Positions 7,179 to 15,700 of a stretch of 16,778 bases of DNA are shown piece after piece. The notes beneath the pieces were generated by a model, which saw only the letters and a program-made list of their open reading frames with translations, did not search any database and was not told where the DNA came from. Made by a program: the position numbers and the translations under genes. Source of the DNA: Bacteroidota bacterium (GTDB lineage: Bacteria > Bacteroidota > Bacteroidia > Bacteroidales > VadinHA17); the NCBI GenBank assembly GCA_030613125.1, contig JAUWMO010000032.1, positions 1-16,778 of the forward strand, given 5' to 3'. Each line of letters opens with the position of its first letter. Positions within the stretch are counted from its first letter, which is position 1.

Positions 7179-9422
7179 ATGATACAACGCGAAGACTCAT
7201 TGAAATATCATAAGACTGGCCGACCCGGTAAAATCGAATTACGCCCTACCAAGGCTTGTCTTACACCCAGAGAAATGCGTTTTGCATATCTGCCGGGGGC
7301 TTCATTTCCTTCAATGGAAATTGCAAAAAACCCATCCTCTGCATTCCAATATACCGCACGTGGCAATTTGGTTGGCGTTATAACCAATGGTACTGCTATA
7401 CCCGGTTTGGGGAATGTTGGCCCTGTTGCTGCCAAGCCCATGCAGGAAGGAATGGCGGTTCTCTTTAAACGGCTTGCTGATATAGATGTTTTTGATCTGG
7501 AATTAAACACAACAGATCCGGATCGTTTTGTGGAGACCATTCAAATGCTTGAACCAACTTTTGGGGGAATTAATTTACTGGATATACAGGCTCCTGAAGG
7601 TTTTTATATCTACGATTCCTTACGCGAGAGCCTCAATATTCCTGTTTTCCACGAAAATCTTTACAGCACAGCTGTTGTGGCAGCAGCTGCATTAATCAAT
7701 TCTCTGGATCTTGTGGGAAAAAATATTGATAAGATACAAATGGTTATTTGCGGTGCAGGAACCGTCGGTATTGGATGTGCCCGATTATTTCTTCGTCTCG
7801 GCGTAAAACTTGAAAATATGCATGTTTATGATGAAAAAGGATTGCTCCATCCCGACCGCGATGATCTATCTGATTACCAACGGGATTTTGCCAACAGTTA
7901 TCCTGCATTTAACCTGGCAGAGGGTTTGAAAGGTGCAGACGTTTTTATAGGTGCCTCTGCCGGAGGCGTTTTAAATATGGAAATGATCAGATCAATGAAT
8001 CGTTTTCCAATTGTTTTTGCCCTGGCCACACCTGAACCTGAAATCGATTATGAAGTTGCACGTGGAAGCCGTCAGGATATAATTATGGCAACAGGTCTCG
8101 GGCAATATCCCAATGCAGTTATGGATATTTTAAGCTTTCCGTATATCTTCCGTGGTGCCCTGGATGTTCAGGCTACGGCAATTACCGAAGGGATGCTTCT
8201 TGCCGCTGCCCGTGCCTTGGCTGACCTGGCCCGGGAAGAGGTTGTGGAAGAGGTAGAACGTGCTTACGGTGATAAGCACCTTAGCTTTGGTCCTGAATAC
8301 CTTCTGCCCAAACCTATTGATCCACGAATCCTTGTATATGAGTCATCAGCTGTGGCACGCCAGGCTATTGAGGAAGGTGTATCGGGTCGACCGGTTGAAA
8401 TGGAAGTTTATCGTGAAAGCCTGTCTGTTCGTCTAGGTACAGGACGAGAAATTTTGCGCGATCTGATTATGAGGGCCAAGCAAAAACCACTAAAAGTCGT
8501 CTTCTCAGAAGGAAGTAACGAAACCATTTTGCGTGCTGCTGGTATTCTTCTGGATGAAGGAATCGCAAGCCCTATTCTGTTGGGAGCTGAGGAAGAAATC
8601 CGGAAGAATATTGACCGGTTGGGATTGGATTTAGGTGGAATTTCAATAATTGATCCATCTCAATCTGTTCATTTTGAATCATATGCTGATGAATATTTCA
8701 GTATGCGAAAACGACACGGAGTAATGCGTGAAACAGCAAACCAACGACTTAATAAAAGGGATTATTTTGCGGCTATGATGGTTCACAAGGGTGATGCCGA
8801 TATGATGATTGCCGGTTATTCTACCCATTATGTGGAAACCTTCCGGACAATTTTAGAGGTAATCGGACCGGCAGACGATATACACCGGATTTCCAGTCAT
8901 TACCTGGTTTTGCTTCCAAAGGATGTGGTTTTTTTAGCTGACTGTGCAGTGAATATCAACCCGGATGCAAAAAACCTGGCCGAGATAGCTATCCTTTCAG
9001 CACATATGTGCAGTGCATTAGGGTTTGAACCCCGAGTGGCCATGCTTTCTTTTTCGAACTTTGGCAGTGTTGATCACCCATATGCTGCTAAAGTACGCCA
9101 GGCCACTAAAATAGTCAAGGAACGATTTCCTGATTTGATTATCGATGGTGAAATGCAATTAGCTACTGCACGCGATAATTCGCTGCGAATGGATTATTTC
9201 CCATTTACAAATCTGGAAAAGGATGCTAACGTATTGATTTTTCCCGACCTGCAATCAGGCAACCTTACAATGCATTCCTTACAGTATATGGCTGAAGCCA
9301 TCCCAATTGGGCCAATTCTTATGGGCACACGGCTACCGGCACACCTGATTCAATATGGCGCAACTGTGGAGGAGGTTGTTAACCTGACAACGGTTGGGGT
9401 TGTTGAAGCATCCGCTCTATAA
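7179..9422 (+). CDS. maeB: MaeB-type malic enzyme/phosphotransacetylase hybrid with a degenerate active site
   Basis: At 747 residues this has the usual MaeB length, and its N-terminus aligns with E. coli MaeB without gaps (offset of two residues) through residue 165, which supports this ATG. Domains are malic N-terminal (about 15-165), NAD(P)-binding Rossmann (166-430, GAGTVG at 192-197) and a phosphotransacetylase-like C-terminal domain (about 432-745). MaeB normally decarboxylates malate to pyruvate with NADP. Tyr37 (E. coli Tyr39) is kept, but catalytic Lys94 is Met92, metal ligands Glu136 and Asp162 are Leu134 and Asn160 (Asp137 is kept as Asp135), and the usual HDDQHGTA motif is HENLYSTA. 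The substrate-binding asparagine of ALANPEPE is Thr284, and NQVNN reads NAVMD (Met315, Asp316). I infer that normal malic activity is lost or changed, leaving a pseudoenzyme, regulator or new activity. It is probably in an operon with the preceding PEP-synthase-like gene. Confidence 0.9.
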   Translation: MIQREDSLKYHKTGRPGKIELRPTKACLTPREMRFAYLPGASFPSMEIAKNPSSAFQYTARGNLVGVITNGTAIPGLGNVGPVAAKPMQEGMAVLFKRLADIDVFDLELNTTDPDRFVETIQMLEPTFGGINLLDIQAPEGFYIYDSLRESLNIPVFHENLYSTAVVAAAALINSLDLVGKNIDKIQMVICGAGTVGIGCARLFLRLGVKLENMHVYDEKGLLHPDRDDLSDYQRDFANSYPAFNLAEGLKGADVFIGASAGGVLNMEMIRSMNRFPIVFALATPEPEIDYEVARGSRQDIIMATGLGQYPNAVMDILSFPYIFRGALDVQATAITEGMLLAAARALADLAREEVVEEVERAYGDKHLSFGPEYLLPKPIDPRILVYESSAVARQAIEEGVSGRPVEMEVYRESLSVRLGTGREILRDLIMRAKQKPLKVVFSEGSNETILRAAGILLDEGIASPILLGAEEEIRKNIDRLGLDLGGISIIDPSQSVHFESYADEYFSMRKRHGVMRETANQRLNKRDYFAAMMVHKGDADMMIAGYSTHYVETFRTILEVIGPADDIHRISSHYLVLLPKDVVFLADCAVNINPDAKNLAEIAILSAHMCSALGFEPRVAMLSFSNFGSVDHPYAAKVRQATKIVKERFPDLIIDGEMQLATARDNSLRMDYFPFTNLEKDANVLIFPDLQSGNLTMHSLQYMAEAIPIGPILMGTRLPAHLIQYGATVEEVVNLTTVGVVEASAL

Positions 9423-9579
9423 TGAGATTGGTTATCTTCGAAGTGCACAGTACACTACAAGTAAAAATTCATCCTCTAAGAAAGTTGCTTTGAATTGCAC
9501 CCATTGGGCGCTTTATTAATAATGATCAAGGAATGATGGAAAAATTGTTACTTTCAAAGACTCGAACAGGAGCCAATTC

Positions 9580-9602
9580 CTCCAAAGGAGTGCCTTTGGC
9601 AC
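9580..9602. repeat. Two abutting perfect mini-hairpins (REP-like)
   Basis: CTCC-AAA-GGAG (9580-9590) is immediately followed by GTGCC-TTT-GGCAC (9590-9602), the two sharing one G. Both stems are perfect, with 3-base loops made of A or T. No T-run follows, so a terminator role is unlikely. They lie in the 216-bp gap between the malic-like gene and the methyltransferase; the rest of that gap shows no open frame or recognisable element. Confidence 0.4.
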
Positions 9603-9638
9603 AATAATTTCTATCATGTATTACAAAAAAAGTTAATA

Positions 9639-10304
9639 ATGAAAATTAAAATGAACCGGCATTTCCTGGTAACTATTTTATTCTTTGCCATATATGTATC
9701 TCCAGGTCCTGTTTCGTCACAGGAACTTACTAAAAATCAAATTTTAGACAAAAAAGTGAAGGAGTTCCTTGAAAGCCACAGATATCAATGGAGAGATATG
9801 AATGTTCCTGCAACTGACGGTAAAGTATTGTTTGATATTATTATTGACCATAATTATACAAAAGCCCTTGAGATCGGAACTTCTACAGGACATTCAGGAA
9901 TATGGATAGCCTGGGCATTAAGCAAAACTGATGGAAAACTTATTACAATAGAAATTAATGAAAAAAGATACCAGGAAGCTTTGTCAAACTTCAGGGAAGC
10001 AGGATTGATTGATTATGTGGATGCAAGATTGGCTGATGCCCATACTCTGGTTCCTGAACTTCAAGGTCCCTTTGATTTTGTTTTTTGTGATGCTGATAAA
10101 GGCTGGTATAAAAATTATTTTATAGCCGTACTCCCAAAACTTGAAACAGGAGGATGTTTTACTGCCCATAATGTAATTAATCTAAGATATGGTGGAGGAA
10201 TTCAGGAATTTCTTGATTACGTTGAAAACCTGCCGAATGTGAAAACAACGATTAATAAATCAAGTTCTGCTGGGATTTCAGTTAGTTATAAGTTGAAAAA
10301 GTAA
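9639..10304 (+). CDS. Signal-peptide-bearing O-methyltransferase-like protein (COMT fold)
   Basis: This 221-residue protein resembles the small class I SAM-dependent O-methyltransferases (COMT/CCoAOMT type). The SAM-binding motif is ALEIGTSTGHSG (residues 76-87), an acidic residue follows the second strand (TIEIN, Glu105), and the metal and catalytic motif is CDADK (150-154). The second metal-binding pair, usually Asp-Asn, is His177-Asn178. Residues 1-27 look like a signal peptide: basic start (Lys, Lys, Arg), hydrophobic core FLVTILFFAIYV, and small residues ahead of a likely cut near Ser27/Gln28. ATG codons at 9639 and 9651 are both possible starts and both keep the signal. The gene stands alone: hairpins lie upstream, and the next gene converges on it 51 bp away without a clear terminator between. 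The fold is firm; the substrate and cell location are uncertain, because SAM is not expected outside the cytoplasm. Confidence 0.82.
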   Translation: MKIKMNRHFLVTILFFAIYVSPGPVSSQELTKNQILDKKVKEFLESHRYQWRDMNVPATDGKVLFDIIIDHNYTKALEIGTSTGHSGIWIAWALSKTDGKLITIEINEKRYQEALSNFREAGLIDYVDARLADAHTLVPELQGPFDFVFCDADKGWYKNYFIAVLPKLETGGCFTAHNVINLRYGGGIQEFLDYVENLPNVKTTINKSSSAGISVSYKLKK

Positions 10305-10355
10305 GTACAAGGATTGAAACCAATCATAAAATCTTTAAACCAAAAAATCCTTAAA

Positions 10356-12593
10356 TTAAGATATCACCTTTTGATTTGATGATAAATTTGTGAGTTTTTT
10401 CAACATTTCTCTAACGGCTTCTACCGATTCAATATAATAATTGGCTTTTGTGGTCTTCGCTCCAACTTTAATGGTATAGGCCGAATCTGGCAAGGCATCA
10501 AAAGTATATTCATCAGTCCAGTCGTCACCAATAGCCATAATGAAATCAAATTCATTATTTCCTGTCTTTTGCATTGTTGCACGACCTTTGTTTATTCCTG
10601 AGTGTTTGATTTCCAGTACTTTATCCCCATCCATTATTTCCAGATTAAGATTAGACGTAAGGGATAGCAATTCATCTTTCAACTCCCACGATCGTTGTAT
10701 CCCCAACCCTGGGTCAGCTTTCCGGTAATGCCACACAAGTGAAAAGTTTTTATTTTCGATAAAAGAACGCGGTGTCTGATCAACATAATATTCCAGTAAT
10801 GGCCTGATTGTTTTTTTCCATTTATTGTCAATTTGTTCCATCATGTACCAGTCCAATCCGGGTTCACGTAGCCAGACTCCATGTTCGGCAACAAGATGGA
10901 TCTTCCATGAAGAATCAAACCATTTACCTAATGTTTCTCTGTCCCGCCCGCTAATGATAACAAGGGTGTTTTTCTTGTCATAAGCTAAGGCTTTCAGAAT
11001 ATTATATAGTACGGAATCCGGTTTAGCATCTTCAGGATTTTTCCTGAACCATGTGAGAGTACCATCATAATCAAGAAATAATATCCTGTTCCGTGCAGTT
11101 CCATATGCACTGGCAATACTGTTTATACTTGCATCAGTGATTTTTCTTGTAAGTGAAGTTTCCTGTATCTCTTTTACACCCTCAAGTCCTTTAATGAATT
11201 CACGAGCCCACCTTTCAATATTATATCTTTTCAAACGTTCCTGCATAACCGTGTTCCTGCGGACCTGCTCAGACTCAGGCATTTTTAGAGCTTCCTCAAT
11301 AGCCATTGCCATCTCATTTAAATTGTTCGGATTTACAAGAATTGATTCATGTAGTTCTTTTGAGGCTCCGGCCATTTCACTGAGAATCAAAACTCCTGTT
11401 TGATCTGGTCTGGATGCCACGTATTCTTTTGCCACCAGATTCAAACCATCTCTGAGAGGTACAATAAATGCGATGTCAGAAACGGCATACAAATCAATTA
11501 ATTCAGAAGTTGTAAATTCCTGGTTCATATACCATACAGGCATCCAGTTGATCGTTCCGTAAGTCCCATTGATCCGACCAACAAGTTCATCTACTTCCCG
11601 TTTTAATCCATCATACTTTTCACCCTCTTCACCAGTTGGAGCAGCCACCAATATCAGTATTACTTTTTCGCGATATTCAGGTCTGGTTTCAAGAAAAATT
11701 TCATAAGCTTTTAACCTGTGAGGGATTCCTTTGGTATTATCGAGATGTCCTGCTGAAAGGATTAATTTTTTATCTGTTTCCGGAATCAGGTAAGATTCTA
11801 TCTGTTCCTGGATCTTTGATTTTGGCTTGCCTGATTTTTCCTTTTGGCCGCCAGCCTCCCGATGGAACCTGTTAAAATCAATGCCTTTTGGAAAAACATC
11901 TACTTTTAATGTATGCTCATCAATACTAATTCGATTAAATACAATATCATATCCCATTAGTCTTTGAACACAACTTAAAAAGTGCCTGACATAATCATAA
12001 GTTTGAAATCCAATCAAATCAGCACTTAGTACTCCTTCCAAAATTTCCACCCTCCAGGGTAACAGTCTGAAGATCTCGAATGAGGGAAATGGAATATGAA
12101 TAAACAATCCTATAGAAACAGATTGTTTTTGTTCCCTGATCAATTGTGGTAATAAAAGCAAGTGATAATCATGCACCCATATAATGTCACCATCTTCGAT
12201 TACATCCATGACCTTATCAGCATATAACTGGTTGATGCGTTTGTAAGCTTCCCATTGTTCCTCTTGATACGAAACATCCTGTGTTAAATAGTGAAACAAT
12301 GGCCAAATCGTATTTTTTGCAAATCCATATAAGTAAAGATTATAGTCATCCGGGTCAGCAAAAACAGGAATACAGTTAAAATCCTTCAATTTTTTTTCAA
12401 GGATACGCATTTCAGTTTCAGTGAAAGCATGATCCGCTAAAAGTGTCTGACCAATCCAGGTGGTTTGAAATTCCTTATAGAAACCTTGTAAACCTGAATT
12501 TTCAATTTCTTTACCCGGCTCCAAACGAAAATCTTCCTGATCTTTGTAAATATTAATCGGAATTTGATTTGATACAACTAATAATCGCTTCAT
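10356..12593 (-). CDS. otsAB: Fused trehalose-6-phosphate synthase (GT20)/phosphatase, with atypical TPS acceptor site
   Basis: The protein has 745 residues with two domains. The TPS-like GT20 domain (about 1-480) would transfer glucose from UDP-glucose to glucose-6-phosphate; the HAD phosphatase domain (about 495-740) would release trehalose. The phosphatase looks intact: LDYDGTL (Asp508, Asp510), ISGRD, a lysine in INKGRA, and GDDWTDE. In the TPS part, WVHDYHLL (139-146), HIPFP (166-170), Tyr89, Trp97, Lys288 and PLRDGLNLVAKE match OtsA. But OtsA Arg9 is Gln10, the Arg300 position is acidic or Gly (APTGEE, 318-323), Arg262 is His283, and the usual GGL glucose loop reads SGL. Arg9 and Arg300 bind the acceptor phosphate in OtsA, so TPS activity or acceptor choice may differ. 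The gene diverges from the mutase/GH65 gene across 135 bp, which fits shared control of synthesis and breakdown. Confidence 0.9.
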   Translation of the reverse strand: MKRLLVVSNQIPINIYKDQEDFRLEPGKEIENSGLQGFYKEFQTTWIGQTLLADHAFTETEMRILEKKLKDFNCIPVFADPDDYNLYLYGFAKNTIWPLFHYLTQDVSYQEEQWEAYKRINQLYADKVMDVIEDGDIIWVHDYHLLLLPQLIREQKQSVSIGLFIHIPFPSFEIFRLLPWRVEILEGVLSADLIGFQTYDYVRHFLSCVQRLMGYDIVFNRISIDEHTLKVDVFPKGIDFNRFHREAGGQKEKSGKPKSKIQEQIESYLIPETDKKLILSAGHLDNTKGIPHRLKAYEIFLETRPEYREKVILILVAAPTGEEGEKYDGLKREVDELVGRINGTYGTINWMPVWYMNQEFTTSELIDLYAVSDIAFIVPLRDGLNLVAKEYVASRPDQTGVLILSEMAGASKELHESILVNPNNLNEMAMAIEEALKMPESEQVRRNTVMQERLKRYNIERWAREFIKGLEGVKEIQETSLTRKITDASINSIASAYGTARNRILFLDYDGTLTWFRKNPEDAKPDSVLYNILKALAYDKKNTLVIISGRDRETLGKWFDSSWKIHLVAEHGVWLREPGLDWYMMEQIDNKWKKTIRPLLEYYVDQTPRSFIENKNFSLVWHYRKADPGLGIQRSWELKDELLSLTSNLNLEIMDGDKVLEIKHSGINKGRATMQKTGNNEFDFIMAIGDDWTDEYTFDALPDSAYTIKVGAKTTKANYYIESVEAVREMLKKLTNLSSNQKVIS

Positions 12594-12595
12594 AA

Positions 12596-12629
12596 TATTG
12601 TTTCCTGTTCTGATAATATGTTAATTTTG
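12596..12629 (+). promoter_or_regulatory. Candidate Bacteroidota-type promoter for the mutase/GH65 gene
   Basis: TAATTTTG at 12622-12629 fits the Bacteroidota -7 consensus TAnnTTTG exactly, and TATTG at 12596-12600, 21 bp upstream, partly fits the -33 TTTG/TTG element. It would give a leader of about 90 bases before the ATG at 12729. It sits in the 135-bp divergent gap (12594-12728). No equally good match is seen for the opposite gene; the closest, in reverse, has a 3-base rather than 2-base spacer in the -7 box, around 12700-12710. In A+T-rich DNA such matches occur by chance. Confidence 0.3.
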
Positions 12630-12728
12630 GCCTGTCAGAAATTATACATTAAAATGTTCTTTGTTCACTCACATAAAGTTAAAAACCATAACGGATTAAA
12701 CAAATTTTAACTCTTAAAACATTCATAT

Positions 12729-15700
12729 ATGCTAAATTTTGATGCTGTGATATTCGATTTAGACGGAGTTATTACTCAAACTGCCCTTGTACATGGAACA
12801 GCATGGAAAAGGGTTTTTGATGACTTTTTAAGATTCAGGGAGGAAAAAAACAATGAGCCTTTCCGTGAATTCACACATGTAAATGACTACCTGCCTTACG
12901 TGGATGGAAAACCCCGGTATAAAGGTGTAGCCTCATTCCTGGAGTCTCGTGGCATAAGCATACCGTACGGCGACCCGGGTGATGATCCGGAACAAATAAC
13001 CGTTTGTGGTCTGGGAAACAAGAAAAACAAGCTGTTTAACGAGGTTTTAAAAACAGAAGGCGTTAAAGTATATGAAACAACAATCAGTTTGATAAGAGAG
13101 TTAAAAAACAGGGGTATAAGGATCGGAGTAGCCTCCTCCAGCAAGAATTGTAAACTGGTGCTGGAAAGAGCCGGTTTGTTAGATTGTTTTGAAACCCGGG
13201 TTGATGGTATTGTATCAACTGAATTAGGACTGAAAGGCAAGCCTGAACCGGATATTTTTACTGTAGCATGTGATAACCTGGGTATTGAATACCATCGTGC
13301 GGTGGTGGTTGAAGATGCCGTTTCAGGGGTACAGGCAGGATCAAACGGGAATTTTGGTTTTGTTTTGGGTGTCGCCAGAGAAAACAATGAACAGGAATTG
13401 CAGGCCAATGGAGCCGATATCGTGGTAACAGATCTTGGAGAAATAAGCGTTGAGGCAATAAATAGTTGGTTTATGAAAGGTTTGTATGAAGATAACTGGT
13501 CATTGCAATATTTCGATTATGATCTTGAAAAAGAGAGGTCCCGCGAAACCCTGCTTACAATAGGCAATGGTTATTTTGGTACCCGCGGGGCTCTTGAAGA
13601 GAGTCGGGCCAACCAGGTAAATTATCCTGGTACCTACATTGCCGGATTGTATAACCGTCTGATCTCAAAAGTTGCAGGACGGGATATTGAAAATGAAGAT
13701 TTTGTTAACATTTCTAATTGGCTACCAGTTCGGTTCAAACCTGCCGATGGTGAATGGTTTGGATTCCAGCCTGATCCAACCTTTACCATTGAGAAAATTC
13801 GCAGGCATCTGAACTTCAAGACCGGTGAACTTAACCGGGAAATGATAATTCAAGATCCTCAAGGCCATCGAACTCAAATACACACGTCACGTTTTGCCAG
13901 CATGGGAAATCCTCATTGTGCCGGATTACAATATTCAATTACTCCACTTAATTATTCAGGAGTTTTCGTGATACAATCTGAATTAAACGGAAATCACATA
14001 AATGCCGGTGTGGAACGTTATAACCAACTGAACCAACAGCATCTGAAGCCTATATCAGAAGTTGCTGATAATGAGAATATATACCTGGTTGTGAGCACCA
14101 CCGGGTCAAATATACAAGTAGCTCAGGCAGCCAGACATATAATTAATACATCTGATTCTGATTCAAAGCCTGAAATGAATGTGAGGTACGATAGTGGTTG
14201 GATACGTTCTGAGTTCCGGATCAATGTTAAACAGAACCAGAAAGTTACACTTCAAAAACTGGTAACAATTTTCACATCCATGGATCAGGGAGTGGATGAT
14301 CCGTTTGAAGAAGCACGCCAAACACTACAATCAATGGATAATTATTCTGGTGAGTTAAAAAAATCTATTCAAAAATGGAAGGATATATGGAATTCAATCG
14401 ATATTCAGATAAATGGTGACCGTCTTGCCCAGAAATTGATCAGATTGCATCTGTACCACATGATGGTTACAGCTTCCCCTCATACCTCAAAGCTGGATGT
14501 TGGGATCCCCCCAAGAGGCCTTCATGGAGAAGCTTACAGGGGGCATATCTTCTGGGATGAACTATATATTTTACCTTTGTACAACATTTGTTTCCCTGAA
14601 GTAGTTCGCTCCACCCTCCTTTATCGTTTCAGGCGACTCGACAAAGCAAGGGAATATGCCCGCGAATATGGTTATTGTGGAGCCATGTTCCCCTGGCAAA
14701 GTGGGAGCGATGGCAGGGAAGAAACTCAGGTTGTCCACCAGAATCCCGTTTCAGGAGAATGGGGCGACGATTACAGCTCATTGCAACGACATATTTCATT
14801 AGCAATAGCATACAATATCTGGAATTATTACATGACTTCATTGGATCATGACTTTATGGTTCAATATGGATTCGAAATGTTCCTCGAGATTTGCCGCTTC
14901 TGGGTGAGCAAATCCGAATTTGATCCGAAAGATCAAAAATATCATATCGGTAAAGTTATGGGTCCTGATGAATTCCATGAGAAATATCCGGAAGCAGTGG
15001 AGGGTGGAATAAAAGACAATGCTTATACTAACATCATGGTAAGCTGGGCCCTAAATACAGCATTCCGCATTCTTGATAGTCTGAATGCAAAAGAAGGTAA
15101 AGAGATATTGTCCAGAATAAAACTTAATGACTCTGAACTAAATGAATGGAATAAAATTAAAAGAAATATAGCCTTAGATATATCTGAAGATGGAATTATT
15201 GCACATTTTGAAGGATACTTTAAGCTTAAGGAACTGGAGTGGGAATATTACCGTCAAAAATATACTGACATACACCGTCTGGACAGGATTCTCAAAGCCG
15301 AGGGGAAATCTCCTGACGAGTTTAAACTGTCTAAACAGGCTGACCTGCTTATGGCTTTCTTTTTATTAGGGCCGGAAGAAGTATTAACAATTATTAGAAA
15401 TCTTGGTTACCAGATTCCTGAAGAGTGTCTTGAACATAATTTTAACTACTACATTTCCAGAACATCACACGGATCTACCCTTAGCCGTTTAGTACATGCT
15501 GACCTGGCTTATACAACAGGCAAATCTGACTTGGGGTGGCAACTTTATTTGGAGGCTCTGAAAAGTGACCTTACTGATATACAGGGTGGGACAACCGGTG
15601 AAGGAATACATTGTGGTGTTATGGCCGGGACTGTTTATTCAGCACTAAGCACATTCTGTGGACTGGATCTTAGTTCGGAAGTTCCTAAAATATGTCCTGA

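Noticed and set aside
7208..7540. 110-codon minus-strand open frame within the malic-like gene
   Set aside because: It is fully antisense to the conserved malic N-terminal domain, which aligns without gaps to MaeB.
7179..9422. Reading the changed malic enzyme residues as a pseudogene
   Set aside because: The 747-codon frame is intact and full length, has normal composition, and fold residues are kept, so the gene appears to be under selection.
10305..10355. Possible bidirectional terminator between the methyltransferase and TPS-TPP genes (AAGGATT ... AATCCTT)
   Set aside because: The repeats are 30 bp apart with no compact stem or proper T-run, so it is too weak to call.
12896..13408. 170-codon minus-strand open frame within the mutase/GH65 gene
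   Set aside because: It is antisense to a well-conserved HAD domain, is Ser/Pro/Thr-rich with no motif, and is best explained as a shadow.
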